A program made the position numbers and the translations under genes. DNA of 64,000 nt, taken from the NCBI GenBank assembly GCA_963555705.1, contig OY743177.1:56502096-56566095 (forward strand), read 5' to 3'. The notes under the pieces were generated by a model. The model ran no database searches and was not told the DNA's origin. It worked only from the letters and a program-made list of their open reading frames with translations. Source of the DNA: Ligustrum vulgare. Lineage: Eukaryota > Streptophyta > Magnoliopsida > Lamiales > Oleaceae. The first letter of the stretch is position 1. Every line of letters starts with the position of its first letter. Shown piece by piece: positions 46,746 through 56,152 of this stretch.

Positions 46746-47647
46746 TGATGTGATCCCGGGAGGGGGTCACAACGAACACGCGGAATTAAACAAAATAAAG
46801 ATTGGAAAGATCCAGATTCAGCCAAGAACACAAGATCACAATAATTGAAAATATTGGAATAAATAAAATTGACGATAGGTCCTGGACCCAACAATCACGA
46901 CGCAATAAATTGACGATGCGGATTGAAGAACCGAGGTTTTCGAAACGCCACAAGGGATGCCAAACTCCTTGATAAGTTTCTGATTGGAACGCCACAAATA
47001 TTCAAAAAAATATTTGATAAGTTCTAGGAATTGTTCTTCAAGAACAAGAAAAATGAATCCTCTTTTTCGAGAGAGAAAATTCTCACATTCATTCAATAAT
47101 GTCAAAGTTGTTGTTTCATAATGAAAAACAAAGCAATATAATGTAGAAACTGACCTAACTAGGGTTTGCCACTAATTTGGGCCCAAAACATAAAAGTAAT
47201 TAATAAAAACGGAATTAAATTAACAAAACGCGAATTCTGGAAAATTAGGTGTTACGGCCGTAAAAATGTCACTTACGGTCGTAAGTGACTTTCTGTTAAT
47301 GAGTTACGGCCGTAACAAGAACTCTCACGGCCGTAAGTATCAATTTTGCTGAATTGCTCAATTCCACCAGAGAAGGAGTTACGGCCGTGAACTGTAGTCT
47401 TATGGCCGTAAGTAATAAAATCCTGGAATTCTTGCTTTTGACCTGAGGGAATGTTACGGCCATGAACAACAGACTTTACGGCCGTGAATGTGTCATTGGC
47501 CTCCAAACTTTGCCCCTTTGATTTGGCTCGACCCCTTTGTCTTCTCGGCTCGCTTCCAACATGAAACTTGTGCCTTTCCCGCGTAGATAACTGTCACATT
47601 GCCCATATGTCGACTTCTCCTTTGGTCTCCTACTTCGGATCACATCA
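46746..47647 (-). repeat. Element B 5' LTR (right copy)
   Basis: 902-bp partner of 43274-44176 with the same eight palindromes; a few differ by C-to-T or G-to-A within CpG. It is followed by TATGA, the target duplication. Confidence 0.93.
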
Positions 47648-48262
47648 TATGACCTGAACATTTCAAGTGTGACTTGTGACTTAATGCATGAAATGTAACA
47701 TGTGACCTAGAAATTTCAAGTGTGACATGTGACATAATGCATCAAACAAGTTGGTCGCCGAATGAATTTTGACATGTGACATCATTAATTTGACTTATAA
47801 CCTATAGCATGTGACTTGAATTTAACTTGTGACCTGTGACTTTAACATGCGACTTATAATTGTGACTTTAACACGTGACCTTTATCATGTGACATGTGAC
47901 CACCTACAAACAACCACCACCACCATAACACACAACCATCGTCGCCTCACAACTACCTTGTAACCTGTGAACATGATCTGACATGTAACCCATGACCCAT
48001 GAACATATTATCTATGACACGTGAATTAGTGATATGTGACCTTACAATAACGCCTGATTTTCTTGTCTCGTATTCTTCTTTTGGTGTCACCCTCTTGAAA
48101 CTCCACCAGTTAATCTTCACAATCACAGTTTGAAGCACACAAATTAATATCTTTCCACATTCCAAGAAATCAAAACTTTTTGTGCAAAGATTTCTAGTTT
48201 GATCAAGAAATACATTTTTAGTAACTTTTGTCGAAACCCAAAATTCAAAGTTTTCTTCCTTA

Positions 48263-48553
48263 GCTTCACCTCAAAACCCACAAACCCAATATTCTGAAGA
48301 AACCAATGTTTTCATTTCAAAACTACCCAAAATCCCCACTTCGAATCATCTTCCTCTCCACACGTTCTGTTTTGAGAATCTTGCACAGTATCCAGGTAGG
48401 CCATGTCTTATAGTGGGCAACACTGGAAACCATACTCTTTTTCATAAACCCACCTCTTATGACGAAAAATTGTTGACAATCTCTCCAACCTCGGCATGAA
48501 AAAGGGGGATGTGATTATGGTTCTGTTACAAATTGTCCTGAATATGTTTTTAT
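48263..48553 (+). pseudogene. 4-coumarate:CoA ligase (4CL) exon 1 fragment, 5' part
   Basis: Plus-strand translation gives [32 protein letters not shown] and [10 protein letters not shown] in one frame, then after an indel the blocks [23 protein letters not shown] and CPEYVF. This is the well-known N-terminal region of plant 4CL, the acyl-CoA synthetase of phenylpropanoid metabolism. At least two frameshifts and two stops make it non-functional. It lies inside the Mutator-like element, has no AMP-binding motif, and is cut by element D at the codon after EYVF. The remainder continues at 55078. Confidence 0.82.
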
Positions 48554-49187
48554 TGATATGATTCGAGACGCGCGGAAGAAACACCGGAAAGTTTCGAACC
48601 CAAGTTGTGGATGGACGGTGAAATCTTGACCCGACAATCACAACGCGGAATTGACGATGTGGATTGAAGAACCAAGACTTTCGAAAAGCCACAATGACTT
48701 GTCCAGTTTTCCTTGATAAATTCCTGATTTGAATTCCACAAATACTCTCGCGAATATTTAATAAGTTCAGGATGAATGCCACAAAAAATAATTCTTGATA
48801 AGTTCGAAGAAATATAGGAATCCACCTATAATTTTATTGAATCCTCAACAAAAAATTGTTTAATCAAATCCAAAACTGTTTTACAATGAATGGAAATAAT
48901 ATATAAATAATGAAAAATGACCTAACAACTAGAGTAACCGCTACAGGCTCAAAATAGAGTTCTAATTAAACTAAAATAACTAAAACTGAAAAGGAAATAA
49001 AAAGCTCACAAAATCTGGCCACGCTTTAGTTACGGTGTAAGATTGTGGTCACGGCCGTAAGTAGGATCCTATATGAGAGTTACAGCCGTGAAATGATAGA
49101 TTACAGCCGTAAGTATTGTTTTGTTGAAATCGTCCATTTTTACTCGAGAGTGACTTATGACTATGATATACATGACTTATGGTCGTA

Positions 49188-49279
<92 letters not shown>

Positions 49280-49352
49280 TTTAGGACCATAATGGTCCGC
49301 CTGCAACATTTTTGCTCTTTTCTCCTTTGAGCTCCTATCCCCAATCACATCA
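48554..49352 (-). repeat. Element D 3' LTR (left copy)
   Basis: 799 bp. It contains degenerate ACGGCCGT-type palindromes (49030-49110), then an expanded (TA)n(TG)n tract at 49188-49279 that the right copy lacks, explaining most of the length difference. Confidence 0.88.
49188..49279. repeat. (TA)n(TG)n microsatellite inside an LTR
   Basis: About 13 TA units run into about 32 TG units. The corresponding place in the right LTR of D (near 54960) has only TTTTAAAC and no dinucleotide run, so the tract grew after insertion. Confidence 0.95.
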
Positions 49353-50151
49353 TCCCCTCTCTCTTGAAAATGATTCGACCTCGAATCAACTTCTGGCCTG
49401 CTTTTGGGGGCTTGATGTAGAATTTTCCCTCCTGGATCAAATGGAAAATTATGGACTCCACGACATGAATTCTATAAGTGACAATCATTCATTTGGTGCA
49501 CACGAATTTATTGAAGCATGAGGTTAATTTTCCATGGTGGATGTGAGTCAAGCTCCCAAATATAATTATCAACTTGCAACAAAGATTCAAATAAAATGGG
49601 GTGGGAAGTGTTAGTTTCTAGAAGTACAAGGTATGGATCCTTATATTCATGATGAATCACCACCAATTCCACGAGGCTCTTCCCTTCACCTCTTTCCTCC
49701 TTTGCAACTTCTTGTTCAATTTTTTTTACTTTCAAACCTCACCACATCTTCTAACTCCACATTTTTATCACCATGTTCATGCATTACCTCTTCATTACCC
49801 AAATGTGGATCTTCCACTTCAAGGTTCAAATTTTGAACTTCCACCTCAACTTCCAACTCACGCCTCTCATCATCAACAATTGTATTTTCAATCACCTTCT
49901 AGCTACCCAACTCCAATTTTTCCTCATCAAATTTTGGAGTTAGCTCAACTACTTTCAATTTTTCATCTTCCACAAAATTCAGAGTTTCTACTTCTAACTT
50001 CAATTCTAGCTCACCCTTCTCCTTCTTAACATTCTTAACCTAAGGCTCTAGTATAATATATTTTTCACTCTCATTTAACCATTTAACCACAGCATCTCTT
50101 CTCTCTTCTTTCTTTTGTAACCTAGCCAACCTTTTCATTTCTACCTCCCGT
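49353..50151 (-). pseudogene. Element D internal region: Glu/Lys-rich degenerate frame
   Basis: Read on the minus strand from 50151 to about 49510, the frame is dominated by acidic and Lys/Leu residues (for example VEDEKLKVVEL, ELEVEVEVQNLNLEVEDP and KKIEQEVAKEERGEG), interrupted by at least three stops and one frameshift, ending near ELVVIHHEYKDPYLVLLETN. This is unlike the gag zinc knuckle and protease found at the same position in A, B and C. It looks like a charged coiled-coil segment. I know no family for it. Confidence 0.5.
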
Positions 50152-50962
50152 TGATGAGATCCCAATCGGGGAATCTCGACAAACACGCGGAAATAACACA
50201 ATTAAAACCTAGGAAAGACTAAATCAGATCAAACACGAAAATAAACAAGAACACGAGGAAATAAACAATGGAATTAAAGATAGATCGACGATAAAACCTT
50301 GACCCGACAATCACGACGCAATTAATGACAATGCGGATTGAAGAACCAAGTTTGGTGAACGCCATAAGGGTTGTCAATTTCTTGATAAGTTTGTTGGGTG
50401 AACGCCACAAAGATTGGATCTTTGATAAGTTCAAGAAAAAGGGAATAACTCAACCTTTCAATTTGTGGAGAATCCTCTCTCAATTTTATTCATAAACTCA
50501 AACTATTCTTTACAATCATGAAAAGGAATATAAATAAGAAAAATAACCTAGCCGCTAATTGACTCAAAATAGAATTCTAATTAAGCTAAAATACTAAAAT
50601 AGGAAAATAAATAATTAAAAATGAAAATTAAATCGAAAATCGCGAAAATCCAAAAAACTAGATTTACGACAGTGATGAACTCATTTACGGCCGTAAGTGA
50701 CTTTCTGCTTAAGATTTAAGGCCGTGACCATATTTCCTATGGCCATAACTATGAAATTCTGTAAATCTTCATTTAAACCTGAGGCGGAGTTACGGCCGTG
50801 AGGATTATTCTTTACGGCCGTAATGAAGCTTCTGGTCATCAAACTTTGCTCCTTTGGTTCGGCTCGACTCCAAAATGAAACTTGCTCCGTTTTGCACGTA
50901 GATCACTGTCATATTGCCAATGGCTCGACTTCGCCCTTCGATGCCTGGTCCGGATCATATCA
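50152..50962 (-). repeat. Element C 3' LTR (left copy)
   Basis: 811 bp, with six ACGGCCGT-type palindromes at 50660-50825, nearly identical to 52822-53633 apart from mutations mostly inside those CpG-containing motifs and a missing ~20-bp segment near 50865. Confidence 0.92.
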
Positions 50963-52161
50963 TACTCCCTCTCTTGAAAAGGATTCGACCTCGAATCCAA
51001 TTTTGGTCGGCTTTTCAAACTCCTCCTGCTTTTCTGGGCTCGATGATCATGTTTATGCCTCGTGCTTGCTTTCAACCTTTTGGGCTGCTCATTTTTCTCC
51101 TTCAACTTTCTCGGCCTTTTGGGCTGCTCATTTGAGCCAACAAGTTTCTTTCCTGTTTTAAGCTCATGATTTGACTTCGGTACCTGTAAAACAGATTTTA
51201 AAGAACTGGAGAGGGGTTTGTTAGCGTGAGTAAGTGCAAATAGACTCATTTTTGTGGTAGACTCTCCTTTCCTTTGCTTTTTGCACTCAGTCTCTCCTTT
51301 TTCTGAGATTTGAACATCAACTCTCTTTTCTTTATTTTTCACTCCCTCTCCTTTTTCTGAGGTCGTGGCCTCAACTCTCTTTTCTTTGATTTCCACCCCC
51401 TCTCCTTTTTCTGAGGTCGTGGCCTCAACTCTCCTATTTTTCCCCTCAAACTCACTTTTCACTTTCAATTGATCTTTCAGGGCTTCAGTTGGAGATAGTG
51501 GCATTAGAGTAAACTTTTTCCCCCCTTTTACCAAGCTGTATCTATTCGTATACCCATCATGTAGCACATCCCTTTCATGTTTCCATGGCCTACCCAACAA
51601 TATGTGACTAATTTGCATAGGCACCACATCACAAATTATCTCATCAGTGTATCCACCAAAAGAAAAAGTCACCAAGACCTGTCTTTTCACCTTAACTTCC
51701 CCCGTCTCAGTCAACCATTGTAATTTATAAGGTGTTGGATGTTTCATTAAAGGTATGCCTAATTTTTCCACCAACGTTGTACTAACTACATTAGTACAAC
51801 TTCCCCCGTCAATCACCATGCTACATACTTTATCATTCACGATGGATCTAGTGCAAAAAATATTATCCTTCTGCCCTTCCATATTATCCAAAACATTTAC
51901 CTTACGCCTAACGCTAAGAGTATGCCTATCAATAATTGACACATCCACCACAACACGTTTATCCCCTTCACTATCACACCTAACCTTCTTACGTGGACAA
52001 TCAAGTGCAATGTGACCCCGTTCCAAACATTTAAAGCACTTAACATTTTTATCCTTAAGAGGCTTTGAATCAGAATTATTTTTACCTTTGGTTGTCGGTT
52101 CCTCCCTCCTTTTGTGAACATGATCACTACTCTCCCATTTTGATGCATCTTTTCGCTTCAA
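50839..52161 (-). CDS. Element C gag-protease C-terminal frame, 440 aa
   Basis: Open minus-strand frame beginning MKRKDASKWESSDHVHKRRE. It has a CCHC zinc knuckle near residue 40 (CFKCLERGHIALDC), the retropepsin-like site VIDGGSCTNVVS near residue 118 and HILLGRPW near 185, then three SEKGEG-type repeats (RVEATTSEKGEG twice, RVDVQISEKGET once). The last 40 codons read into the left LTR. Upstream, the gag start (MSCRERSSSMGDNKRPERG at 52416) is in the same frame but cut off by a stop near 52246, and the large central gag domain of element B is missing. The product would be a zinc-knuckle-protease protein without a particle-forming domain; probably non-functional. Confidence 0.8.
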   Translation of the reverse strand: MKRKDASKWESSDHVHKRREEPTTKGKNNSDSKPLKDKNVKCFKCLERGHIALDCPRKKVRCDSEGDKRVVVDVSIIDRHTLSVRRKVNVLDNMEGQKDNIFCTRSIVNDKVCSMVIDGGSCTNVVSTTLVEKLGIPLMKHPTPYKLQWLTETGEVKVKRQVLVTFSFGGYTDEIICDVVPMQISHILLGRPWKHERDVLHDGYTNRYSLVKGGKKFTLMPLSPTEALKDQLKVKSEFEGKNRRVEATTSEKGEGVEIKEKRVEATTSEKGEGVKNKEKRVDVQISEKGETECKKQRKGESTTKMSLFALTHANKPLSSSLKSVLQVPKSNHELKTGKKLVGSNEQPKRPRKLKEKNEQPKRLKASTRHKHDHRAQKSRRSLKSRPKLDSRSNPFQEREYDMIRTRHRRAKSSHWQYDSDLRAKRSKFHFGVEPNQRSKV

Positions 52162-52416
52162 TGGCCTTTCACCAACCCCATTTCCACCTCTAGAATTGGC
52201 TTCACGTCCCTTATGCCTCCTAGCTCTAGAATCCGCCTGATATTACTCATTTTTCAATTGGGCAATCATCGCATCTCTTTTATCCATCCTAACCATTACC
52301 TTTTTAAATTTTTCCTGCATCTCTACCAATAATTCAACACCCTGCTCCAATATCCTATCCCCTCTTTCGGGTCGTTTGTTGTCACCCATTGATGAAGATC
52401 TCTCCCTGCAAGACAT
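52162..52416 (-). pseudogene. Element C gag N-terminal stub
   Basis: Minus-strand start at 52416 (MSCRERSSSMGDNKRPERGD) corresponds to the gag start of B and A (Ser-rich, then GDN/GDRK). It continues through EMQEKFKKVMVRMDKRDAMI to an in-frame TAA near 52246, then open again to the 440-aa frame. Compared with element B about 200 residues of central gag are deleted. Confidence 0.75.
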
Positions 52417-52821
52417 GGTTTATAACAAGAAGAAGAAATAAAATTCCTCACAAATCTTTATCACTCGTGTATCACTCGTTTTCCTTCTCAAGAACTCCGA
52501 GAATCAATCCAAGAACTCTTTATCAAGGGTAGATAAACAAGACACGAATAAGAACAAATTGAAGAATTGAGGAAATTTGGAATATGGAAAAAAATAAAAT
52601 TTTCGAAATTTTTTTTAATTTGCCAGAGAATTGGACTACGAGTATGGCTTAAAAAAGGGAATGGATTTGGACGAAAAACAAAAAAGAAAAACTTTTGAAT
52701 TTTTGGGACTGACTCTTATGGATCAAATTGAAATTTTTTTTTAACGGCACGAAGAACAAGAAAATCAAGAAAATATCAAGAATACCAAGAATTGAATCTA
52801 GATCCAAGCTCTGATACCAGA

Positions 52822-53633
52822 TGACGAGATCCCAATCGGGGAATCTCGAAAAACACGCTGAAATAACATAATTAAAATCTAGGAAAGATCTAAATCAGAT
52901 CAAACACGAAAATAAACAAGAACACGAGAAAATAAACAACGAAATTAAAGATAGATCGACAATAAAACCTTGACCCGACAATCACGATGCAATTAATGAC
53001 GATGCAGATTGAAGAACCAAGATTGGTGAACGCCACAAGGGTTGTCAATTCTTTGATAAGTTCGTTGGGTGAATGCCACAAAGATTGGATCTTTGATAAG
53101 TTCAAGAAAAAGGGAATAACTCAACCTTTCATTTTTTGGAGAATCCTCTCTTAATTTAATTCATAAACTCAAACCGTTCTTTACAATCATGAAAAGGAAT
53201 ATAAATAAGAAAAATAACATAGCCGCTAATTGACTCAAAATAGAATTCTAATTAAGCTAAAATACTAAAATAGGAAAATAAATAATTAAAAACAGAAATT
53301 AAATAAAAAATTGCGAAAATCCGAAAATTAGATTTACGGCCGTAAATGACTTTCTGCTTAAGATTTACGGCCGTGACCATATTTCTTACGGCCGTAACTA
53401 TGAAATTCTGTAATTTTTCATTTAAACCCGAGGTGGAGTTACGGCTGTGAGGATTATTCTTTACGGCCGTAATGAAGCTTCTGGTCATCAAATTTTGCTT
53501 CTTTGGTTCGGCTCGATCCATTCGCCCTCTCGGCTCGACTCCAACATGAAACTTGCTCCGTTTTGCACGTAGATCACTGTCATATTGCCGATGGCTTGAA
53601 TTCGCACTTCGATGCCTGGTCCGAATCATATCA
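52822..53633 (-). repeat. Element C 5' LTR (right copy)
   Basis: 812 bp with five well-kept ACGGCCGT-type palindromes (53335-53475). Followed by CCCGT. Confidence 0.92.
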
Positions 53634-53638
53634 CCCGT

Positions 53639-54311
53639 TCACACCTCATTCTTTCCTCATCGATTTCTTTTTAAATCTTCAAAATCACCTTCGAATCAAT
53701 CTCTTCTCCCCTCTTAACCCCAATTTCATCCCTAGGTTTATGATCATGTCTATAATGCCTCTCATCACTACGGTTCGTTTGAAATTGCTCATTTTTCAAT
53801 TTGGCCCTTTTTTCATCTAGTTTAACCAACCTCATATTAACATCATCCAAAAACCTCCACACACAATCTGTATCGTTAACCCTCCTAGATGAAGATTTTT
53901 CTTGAAAATTGTACATTGTGAGATGTAAGGAAAAGTGGAATGGAATGAAATATTTCGACACATGACTAAGGAATGAATTTTGAAATTATTTGTGAATTTC
54001 GATTTTTTTTTTTATAAATCTGGAATTCGATTACGAGTGTGATGAAACAAACAGAATTGAATTCGGATAAGAATGAAGGAAATAAACACTTTTGAATTTT
54101 TGTTGGAACTTTTTTATGAATAAAAAACTGGAAAAATTTTACTGGCCTGAAGAACACGAAAAACAAGAAAACTAAAAAAAAAAAGACTCAACAGACAAAA
54201 TAAAAAAAGGTTATGGATGATTTTTATGTAGCAAACTCTATGATAAACATATAAAAACCAAACTATGATAGAAGCGAAAACCTAAATTCAGAGTCCAGTT
54301 CTGATACCAAA
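53639..54311 (-). pseudogene. Element D gag-like N-terminal frame
   Basis: The minus-strand frame 53961-53671 contains a start like those of gag in A-C (MYNFQEKSSSRRVNDTD), a short helical stretch (NMRLVKLDEKRAKLKNEQFQ) and a His/Arg-rich segment (RHYRHDHKPRDEIGVKRGEE), then runs into element C. It keeps the leader of the group's gag but not its capsid domain. Right of 53961 is 5' leader leading to the primer-binding site at about 54298-54310. Confidence 0.55.
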
Positions 54312-55072
54312 TGATGTGATTCGAGACGCGTGGAAGAAACGCCGAAAAGTTCCAAACCCAGGTTGTAGATGGATGGTGGAATCTTGACACGAAAATCACG
54401 ACGCGAAATCGACGATGCGGATTGAAGAACCAAGACTTTCGAAATGCCACAAGGACTTATCCAGTTTTCCTTGATAAGTTCCTGATTTGAACGCCACAAA
54501 TATTCTATATTCTCACGAATATTTGATAAATTAGGGATGAACACTACAAGAAATAATTCTTGATAAGTTCGAAGAAATATAGGAATCCACCTATAATTTT
54601 ATTGAATCCCCAATAAAAACAGTTTAATCACATCCAAACTGTTTTACAATGAATAGAAATAACATATAAATAATGAAAAATGAAAAATGACCTAACAACT
54701 AGGGTAGTCGATACGGGTTCAAAATAGAGTTCTAATTAAATTAAAATAACTAAAACTGAAAATGAAATAAAAATCTTCCAAAATTTGGCCGCGCCTCAGT
54801 TACAGTCGTAAGAATGTGGTCACGACCGTAAGTAAGATCCTGTCTGAGAATTACAACCGTGAAAGGATAGATTACTGCTGTAAGTATTGTTTTGTTGAAA
54901 TCCTCCATTTTTACCATAGAGTGATTTATGGCCATGATATACATGACTTACGGCAGTAATTTTAAACAAAAAATATGATTTATGGCCATGAATATTGTGT
55001 TTACGGTCGTAATGGTTTGACTGCAACATTTTTGCTCTTTCCTCTTTTGAGCTTCTATCCCGAATCACATCA
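54312..55072 (-). repeat. Element D 5' LTR (right copy)
   Basis: 761-bp partner of 48554-49352, with several decayed ACGGCCGT-type palindromes at 54798-55015. Followed by TTTAC. Confidence 0.88.
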
Positions 55073-55077
55073 TTTAC

Positions 55078-55145
55078 TTTCATGGGGGCTTCAATGATTG
55101 GTGCTATCACCACTGTCCCACAGCCAGTCAATGTGAGATTCAAGA
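55078..55145 (+). pseudogene. 4CL exon 1 fragment, 3' part
   Basis: TTTCATGGGGGCTTCAATGA and following bases translate as FMGASMIGAITT, the 4CL block that directly follows CPEYVF (48263-48553) in intact enzymes. After ITT the resemblance stops (VPQPVNV then a stop), so the captured fragment ends here. Element D with its TTTAT/TTTAC duplication separates the two halves. Confidence 0.8.
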
Positions 55146-55351
55146 TGTAGAAACCCGGTAAGTGAAAAAATGTTTCTAGAGAGAGAGTTGAAGAAGAGAT
55201 TGAGAGCGTTGTTTTCTAGTAAATATAATAATTTTATTATTTAAAAAATAAAATGAATTAAGACCTGACTTATGTATTATTGAAGTTATATCTTGATTTT
55301 TGAATTTTCAATTTTGAAAACAACCCGTGCTGTAATTTACACATTGTATTT

Positions 55352-55917
55352 TCAAAGTGTCACTATCTTGCTTAAAACATTTTTTCTGCAAATTTTTATT
55401 TTTTTAAAATCATTTAGGCCTATTTGATGCTAATTAAAAATTAGTTTTTTTTATCAAAATCAAAATCAACAATTAATCATAACCACATATTTCATGAGTC
55501 TCATAACTTTTTAACCACGCATTAATTAGTTTTTTTTGTCAAAGTCAACAATTAATCATAACTACATATTTCATGGGTCTTATAACTTTTTAACCACGCA
55601 TCTCACCAAATTTTATTAAAATCTGCTAAAAATCTGATTTTTATCATATTATTACATATACGTGTGTCCTGACTTCAGCAGCCAACTTTTGCTACTAGCT
55701 GACATCTTGAAATTTGACTAGTTAGTGGGCTAGCCAATTAAGGGAAGGAAAACATGCTAGCCCAATTGTGGGCTCTACATTGGTAGACTTGAACCTTGTT
55801 ATAACAATATAATCAGCCTGTTAGTAATAGTTTTGGTACTTATACAAATACCGTTATTTTTGAATCATTTACAAAAGTACCTTTCAAAATATTTTATGAA
55901 GTAAAAAGTGGAAATTA
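55352..55917. other. Spacer with a local ~90-bp duplication
   Basis: No gene. The blocks near 55445-55530 and 55531-55605 share TCAACAATTAATCATAAC, TACATATTTCATG and ATAACTTTTTAACCACGCAT. The segment ends with AAGTAAAAA, the presumed left target duplication of Mutator-like element 3. Confidence 0.6.
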
Positions 55918-56152
55918 CACCCACCAGTACTTTTAAAAATTCAAATTCATAAATAAGGTCAAACCTATATAACTTCAAAATTTAGGGTGTAATTAAAAAA
56001 TAATTAAATAATAGATTAAAATAATAATGTTATAAAATACACAGTGCCCTAATTAATCTCTATCTATATTTCTACAATCAAGACATCAATTCTTTCACTC
56101 TCAAATCTCAATCCAAGAACACCACCATTCGCACGTTCTCCTCCACGACCAC

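Larger units (their letters stand above)
43274..47647 (-). mobile_element. Gypsy-like non-autonomous LTR element B (intact ORF)
   Basis: LTRs at 43274-44176 (903 bp) and 46746-47647 (902 bp) are nearly identical. The perfect 5-bp duplication TATGA flanks the element (43269-43273 and 47648-47652). The primer-binding site (minus strand TGGTATCAGAGC, about 46732-46743) lies 2 bp inside the right LTR. A polypurine tract (minus strand AAGAAAGGGGGGA) abuts the left LTR. The 2.57-kb interior is almost filled by one 690-codon frame for gag and protease; reverse transcriptase, RNase H and integrase are absent. High LTR identity plus an open frame indicate a recent insertion, mobilised presumably by enzymes from elsewhere. 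Confidence 0.95.
50152..53633 (-). mobile_element. Gypsy-like non-autonomous LTR element C, nested in D
   Basis: LTRs at 50152-50962 (811 bp) and 52822-53633 (812 bp), flanked by a perfect 5-bp duplication CCCGT (50147-50151 and 53634-53638). The primer-binding site is at 52808-52820 (minus strand TGGTATCAGAGC) and the purine tract at 50963-50977. The interior (1.86 kb) encodes a shortened gag plus protease; reverse transcriptase and integrase are absent. Insertion into D is proved by the D sequence on both sides and the duplication. Confidence 0.94.
48554..55072 (-). mobile_element. LTR element D, hosting nested element C
   Basis: LTRs at 48554-49352 (799 bp) and 54312-55072 (761 bp). Flanks TTTAT (48549-48553) and TTTAC (55073-55077) are a 5-bp duplication with one change. 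The primer-binding site is degenerate but recognisable (minus strand TGGTATCAGAACT, about 54298-54310), and a purine tract (AAGAGAGAGGGGA) abuts the left LTR. Without element C and its duplication the interior is about 1.47 kb and has no zinc knuckle, protease or polymerase. D interrupts the 4CL fragment, so it came after the Mutator-like element and before C. Confidence 0.9.
42458..55342. mobile_element. Mutator-like element 2, split by nested LTR elements
   Basis: Left end GGAAAAAATACACAAACAAT; right end, on the minus strand, GTGTAAATTACAGCACGGG. Both resemble the ends of elements 1 and 3 (GTGGAAATTACACC). The 9-bp flanks TTTATATTT and ATTGTATTT agree at 7 of 9 positions. Subtracting element B and element D with one target duplication each leaves about 1.98 kb, near the 1.78 kb of element 1. 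The interior order is a C-rich tract, a CCACCA-rich stretch, TGTGACCT repeats (42940-43270 and 47650-48040), then a 4CL gene fragment. If the boundaries hold, it is a gene-carrying (Pack-MULE-like) element. Confidence 0.6.

Noticed and set aside
43274..55072. Interpretation of the region as one large autonomous gypsy element
   Set aside because: Three separate LTR pairs with three separate target duplications (TATGA, CCCGT, TTTAT/TTTAC) show three insertions, and no reverse transcriptase or integrase is present in any.
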